A stretch of DNA of 8,963 nucleotides. It comes from JAVKSL01 sp039583695 (GTDB lineage: Bacteria; Actinomycetota; Acidimicrobiia; Acidimicrobiales; JAJPHD01). The position numbers and the translations under genes are program-made. Each line of letters begins with the position of its first letter. The first letter of the stretch is position 1. Shown here one piece after another: positions 6,860-8,963 of the stretch. The DNA is taken from positions 1 through 8,963 of the forward strand of contig JAVKSL010000101.1 in assembly GCA_039583695.1 (NCBI GenBank), in the 5' to 3' direction. The notes under the pieces were generated by a model, which was not told where the DNA came from, made no database searches, and saw nothing but the letters and a program-made list of their open reading frames with translations.

Positions 6860-7447
6860 TTGTTGTCTCAGCAAGGCGAGCCAAGGGGTCGGTGTCTTTA
6901 GTTTGGTGGGTCGCGACCGGCGAAGCGGATGCACGGGAGCCGGCGAGCAGGCCGGCGGCCCTCCGGTGCGCTGATGACCGGGAGAACGACGCCATGTCGG
7001 CCGCGACCACCGTTCCGATCAGCAGGTGGGTGAAGCTCAGCGGTTCGTCCGGGCCGAGCAGGTGCACCTGGGCGAGAGCGCCAGCCGCCAACTCCGCGCT
7101 CGCTCGTCGAGCAGGGCCAGGCCAGCGACCAGCGACAGGGCAGTGCCGTACCGCCCTGGGCAAGACGCCCACCGCGTGAGCAGGTGGGTGGTGCGGTGAT
7201 TGTGCGGCTCTGGCCCCACCACAGGCTGATGTCGACAGAGCCGCCGCCAGTGCCCGGCAGTTGGTCGGCCACGAAGACGTGGCCTCCCTCAGCGGGCCCG
7301 TCGCCACCTCGACACGACGGGTAGGTAGGCCGCAACGCTGGACACGGACGGGATCATCGAGACCACCGCGAACAGTATGTGAGCTGGTCCACGCTGGACT
7401 TGGTTATACCACGTGCACGGTGCGCCAGGTGCTGGCCTCGGCTAGCT
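6860..7447 (-). pseudogene. Probable decayed gene, coding-like fragments in several frames
   Basis: No intact gene fits this ~600 bp, but minus-strand segments look coding by their high third-position GC and plausible protein texture. In order they are: a hydrophobic span, HILFAVVSMIPSVSSVAAYLP (given here only as a position guide at about 7381-7319), ending in TGA at 7289; GGHVFVADQLPGTGG with DISLWWG (about 7305-7215, a second frame); HNHRTTHLLTRWA and GTALSLVAGLALLDERA (about 7222-7095, the first frame again); and LAQVHLLGPDEPLSFTHLL with IGTVVAADMASF (about 7100-6980, a third frame). Several shifts and a stop would be needed to join them, so this reads as a degraded membrane-protein gene rather than one sequencing error. 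I could not name the family. It lies downstream of the anti-sigma gene in the same direction and may once have belonged to that operon. Non-coding DNA with chance open frames is the main alternative. Confidence 0.3.
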
Positions 7448-7456
7448 AGGCGCTGG

Positions 7457-8188
7457 TCACAGGTAGGCAGTCGCCACGGTACGGGCGTGGGCGCTCACCA
7501 ACCGGACACCTTGGATGAGGCTGGGGTCGACAGCGACGGTCGAGCCCCAGGAGCTGTAGACGCTGGACAGCGCAAAGGTTCCGAGCACCACAGTCCTGCC
7601 CCCCTTGACCTCCAGCTCGCACGTGACCTGCTGGGGCGGACTGTCTGCGTCCACCGTCATAAAGACCCACGAGGGCTGCCCTGAGTAGACAAACACCTGT
7701 CCCAGCTCTTGGCCGTGGCTGCGCAGCGCGGCCACCGCGAGCTCGCGCCCGCCGAGGGCGCTCACCACCCCCGGGTGCTCGACGCGAAAGCCTGCCTGGC
7801 CCCGGCCGGCCAGCCCGAGACCGATGCCAGCGACGGCCGCCACCACGGCGACTGTCGCGGCAACGGCCTGCCACCGGCGGGCCGGGGACAGAGGCGCCCA
7901 CCGCAAGCGCCGGGCCGAGGTCTCGGGCACCGGTGAGCGCCTCGCCAACAGGCGAGACTCGAACCCGGCAGGCGGCTCGATCTCGGGAGCGAGCAGCAGG
8001 AGCGAGTCACCTACCTGCGCCATGTCCTCGACGAGGGTCCGGCACGAGGTACAGCTCTCGAGGTGCACCAAGGCGCTTGCCCGCTCGACGCCAGTCAGCA
8101 CGCCGAGGCCGAGCTCAGGGGCCAGATCCTGGAATTCACCGCAGGACATGGCCCGCATCCGGGCGTCGCCGCTCATCCGGTCGCTCAC
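7457..8188 (-). CDS. Zinc-binding anti-sigma factor, single membrane span, 243 aa
   Basis: The gene starts at GTG 8188, which overlaps the sigma factor stop by 4 nt (GTGA), the usual sign of coupled sigma/anti-sigma pairs. The cytoplasmic N-terminus has the zinc-binding anti-sigma signature: Cys16 and His42-X3-Cys46-X2-Cys49, within CGEFQDLAPELGLGVLTG and HLESCTSCR. A hydrophobic span follows at about residues 108-127. The extracytoplasmic C-terminal part (about 130-243) resembles RskA-type anti-sigma C-terminal domains, with a VFVYSGQPSWVFM strand, a VVLGTF segment, a GSTV turn and a terminal ATAYL. It should hold the neighbouring ECF factor at the membrane until an envelope signal, probably through regulated proteolysis, releases it. 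The zinc site is directly visible. The RskA resemblance is my reading of the sequence and the signal is unknown. Confidence 0.85.
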   Translation of the reverse strand: MSDRMSGDARMRAMSCGEFQDLAPELGLGVLTGVERASALVHLESCTSCRTLVEDMAQVGDSLLLLAPEIEPPAGFESRLLARRSPVPETSARRLRWAPLSPARRWQAVAATVAVVAAVAGIGLGLAGRGQAGFRVEHPGVVSALGGRELAVAALRSHGQELGQVFVYSGQPSWVFMTVDADSPPQQVTCELEVKGGRTVVLGTFALSSVYSSWGSTVAVDPSLIQGVRLVSAHARTVATAYL

Positions 8189-8760
8189 GACGCCGTCCCC
8201 TCTGGCACCATGAGGGTGCGCACCTTGATCATCCCTGCACGGATCCTGGTTTTCGCGGTACCCAATGGTATCCCCTCCGACGTGGCGACCTCCTGGGCCG
8301 TACGCCCGTAAAAGGCGGCCAGCACGAGAGCCCGTCGCTGGTCGAGTGGGAGCGTGGCGATGGCACGATGGAGCCGGGACGCGGCATCGGTGTCGAGCGC
8401 GGTGGCCTCGGGCCCTTTGACGGGGTCCGCCAGCTCGACGAGGCTGTCGGGATCGGTGGGCGTCGCCCGGCGCATTCGCAGTGCGTCGATGGCCAGGTTG
8501 CGGGTGATGGAGAGCAGCCAGGTAGCTACCGAGGCTCTCCTGGGGTCGAACACCGAGGCATGCCGCCAGGCCCGCAGCATCGCCTCTTGAGCTATGTCCT
8601 CGGCCGTTCCAGCGTCGCCTACCAAGCTGAACGCCAAGCCGTAGACGCGGCGTTGGAAACGCCGGACGAAGGCGACGTCCATGCCGGCTTCGCCCACGGC
8701 CAGGCCGTTAAACAACGCCTCGTCGGACAGGTCGTCAACCGTCGGCCGGCGTCGCAGCAT
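8185..8760 (-). CDS. ECF-type RNA polymerase sigma factor, 191 aa
   Basis: This is a group 4 (ECF) sigma-70 family factor. Region 2 spans about residues 28-100: FVRRFQRRVYGLAFSLVG, then AEDIAQE at 53-59 and a WLLSITRNLAIDALR segment that contributes to -10 recognition. Region 4 spans about 133-184, with the helix-turn-helix QEVATSEGIPLGTAKTRIRAG at about 156-176, for -35 recognition. The core sequence and usual length favour ATG 8760. The frame extends to 8859, and ATG 8823, with GGAG 9 nt upstream, is a credible alternative, but the extra residues are not ECF-like and overlap the preceding gene's tail. No ribosome binding site precedes 8760. A TATGCT 5 nt before it could be a leaderless -10. 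It is probably controlled by the anti-sigma factor encoded directly downstream. Its regulon is unknown; I saw no clear ECF-type GGAAC promoter for autoregulation. Confidence 0.88.
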   Translation of the reverse strand: MLRRRPTVDDLSDEALFNGLAVGEAGMDVAFVRRFQRRVYGLAFSLVGDAGTAEDIAQEAMLRAWRHASVFDPRRASVATWLLSITRNLAIDALRMRRATPTDPDSLVELADPVKGPEATALDTDAASRLHRAIATLPLDQRRALVLAAFYGRTAQEVATSEGIPLGTAKTRIRAGMIKVRTLMVPEGTAS

Positions 8761-8766
8761 GACAGA

Positions 8767-8771
8767 GCATA
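8767..8771 (-). promoter_or_regulatory. Possible -10 element just before the sigma factor start
   Basis: On the minus strand, TATGCT fits TANNNT and ends 5 nt before ATG 8760, a spacing suited to leaderless transcription. No convincing -35 box was seen. If real, the sigma/anti-sigma pair could be expressed apart from the upstream repeat-protein gene. The match is short and could be chance. Confidence 0.2.
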
Positions 8772-8803
8772 CGTGACCCGGCCTCGGAGAGATTGAGGCC
8801 GCC

Positions 8804-8963
8804 TCAGATATTGCCGTCGCCATCGCTTTGCGCTCCATTGTTGTCGCCGTCACCGTCACCGCCGTTGCCCTGCGGGATCCCCGACATGGCGGGCGGGGTC
8901 GTGGCGGGCGGGGTCGTGGCGGGCGGGGTCGTGGCGGGCGGGGTCGTGGCGGGCGGGGTCGTG
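8804..8963 (-). CDS. C-terminal tail of a Thr/Pro-repeat protein (5' partial)
   Basis: The frame is open from the right window edge to TGA 8804-8806. It encodes five Thr-Thr-Pro-Pro-Ala repeats and then MSGIPQGNGGDGDGD and a further Gly/Asp/Asn-rich end. The N-terminal part lies outside the window, so the protein cannot be identified. Thr/Pro repeats of this kind are typical linkers or stalks of secreted and cell-wall proteins in actinobacteria, and the Asp/Gly tail could bind cations; both are inference. The ATG inside (8888) could be taken for a start, but the frame is open well upstream of it. The stop lies 43 nt before the sigma factor start on the same strand, so the genes may be co-transcribed. 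Confidence 0.6.
   Translation of the reverse strand, partial: TTPPATTPPATTPPATTPPATTPPAMSGIPQGNGGDGDGDNNGAQSDGDGNI
8889..8963. repeat. Tandem repeat, 15-bp unit, five exact copies to the window edge
   Basis: The unit GCGGGCGGGGTCGTG is repeated five times without mismatch and continues to the end of the window, so the true copy number is unknown. The unit length is a multiple of three and keeps the minus-strand reading frame open, coding Thr-Thr-Pro-Pro-Ala. Exact identity of copies suggests recent expansion and a possible length-variable locus. It may also be where an assembly ended. Confidence 0.95.

Noticed and set aside
7424..7436. Hairpin GCCAG-GTG-CTGGC downstream of the anti-sigma gene, as a terminator
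   Set aside because: The stem is short and no T-run follows on the minus strand, so it is weak in DNA this GC-rich.
8889..8963. Tandem repeat as a CRISPR array
   Set aside because: The units are 15 bp and directly adjacent with no spacers, and they code for a peptide repeat.

Overview
This is an 8.96 kb window of GC-rich DNA that looks like a chromosomal piece of an actinobacterium, possibly an uncultured lineage. The evidence is high GC at third codon positions, GTG starts, an Lsr2-type DNA-binding tail, a DUF732-like secreted protein and an ECF sigma/zinc-binding anti-sigma pair. No rRNA, tRNA, CRISPR array, insertion sequence or phage gene was recognised.

Left arm (1-2636, minus strand). 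A DUF732-like exported or membrane-anchored protein gene, broken by an apparent frameshift, is followed 3 nt later by an ABCG-type half-transporter (ATPase domain then ABC-2 membrane domain) that runs off the left edge. The two are probably co-transcribed.

Centre (2731-6745, plus strand). Diverging from the left arm is an 888-aa GH63/MGH1-like glucosidase. Sixteen nucleotides after it comes a GTG-started ERCC4 (XPF-type) nuclease fused to an Lsr2 C-terminal DNA-binding domain. A 71-aa single-span membrane protein with a strong ribosome binding site follows after 141 nt and may have its own promoter.

Relic zone (6746-7456). About 700 bp has no intact gene. Its minus strand carries coding-like fragments scattered over three frames with stops between them, which fits a decayed membrane-protein gene that I could not identify.

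Right arm (7457-8963, minus strand). A truncated gene at the right edge encodes a tail of five Thr-Thr-Pro-Pro-Ala repeats and a Gly/Asp-rich terminus. An ECF sigma factor and its anti-sigma factor follow, the last two overlapping by 4 bp (GTGA). They probably form one transcription unit reading leftward.

The window reads as envelope, carbohydrate and regulatory genes around one unusual DNA-repair or DNA-surveillance type protein. The most notable items are the ERCC4-Lsr2 fusion, the frameshifted DUF732-like gene, the decayed region and the repeat-tailed protein beside the sigma factor. I see no proof of a wholly new multi-gene system.
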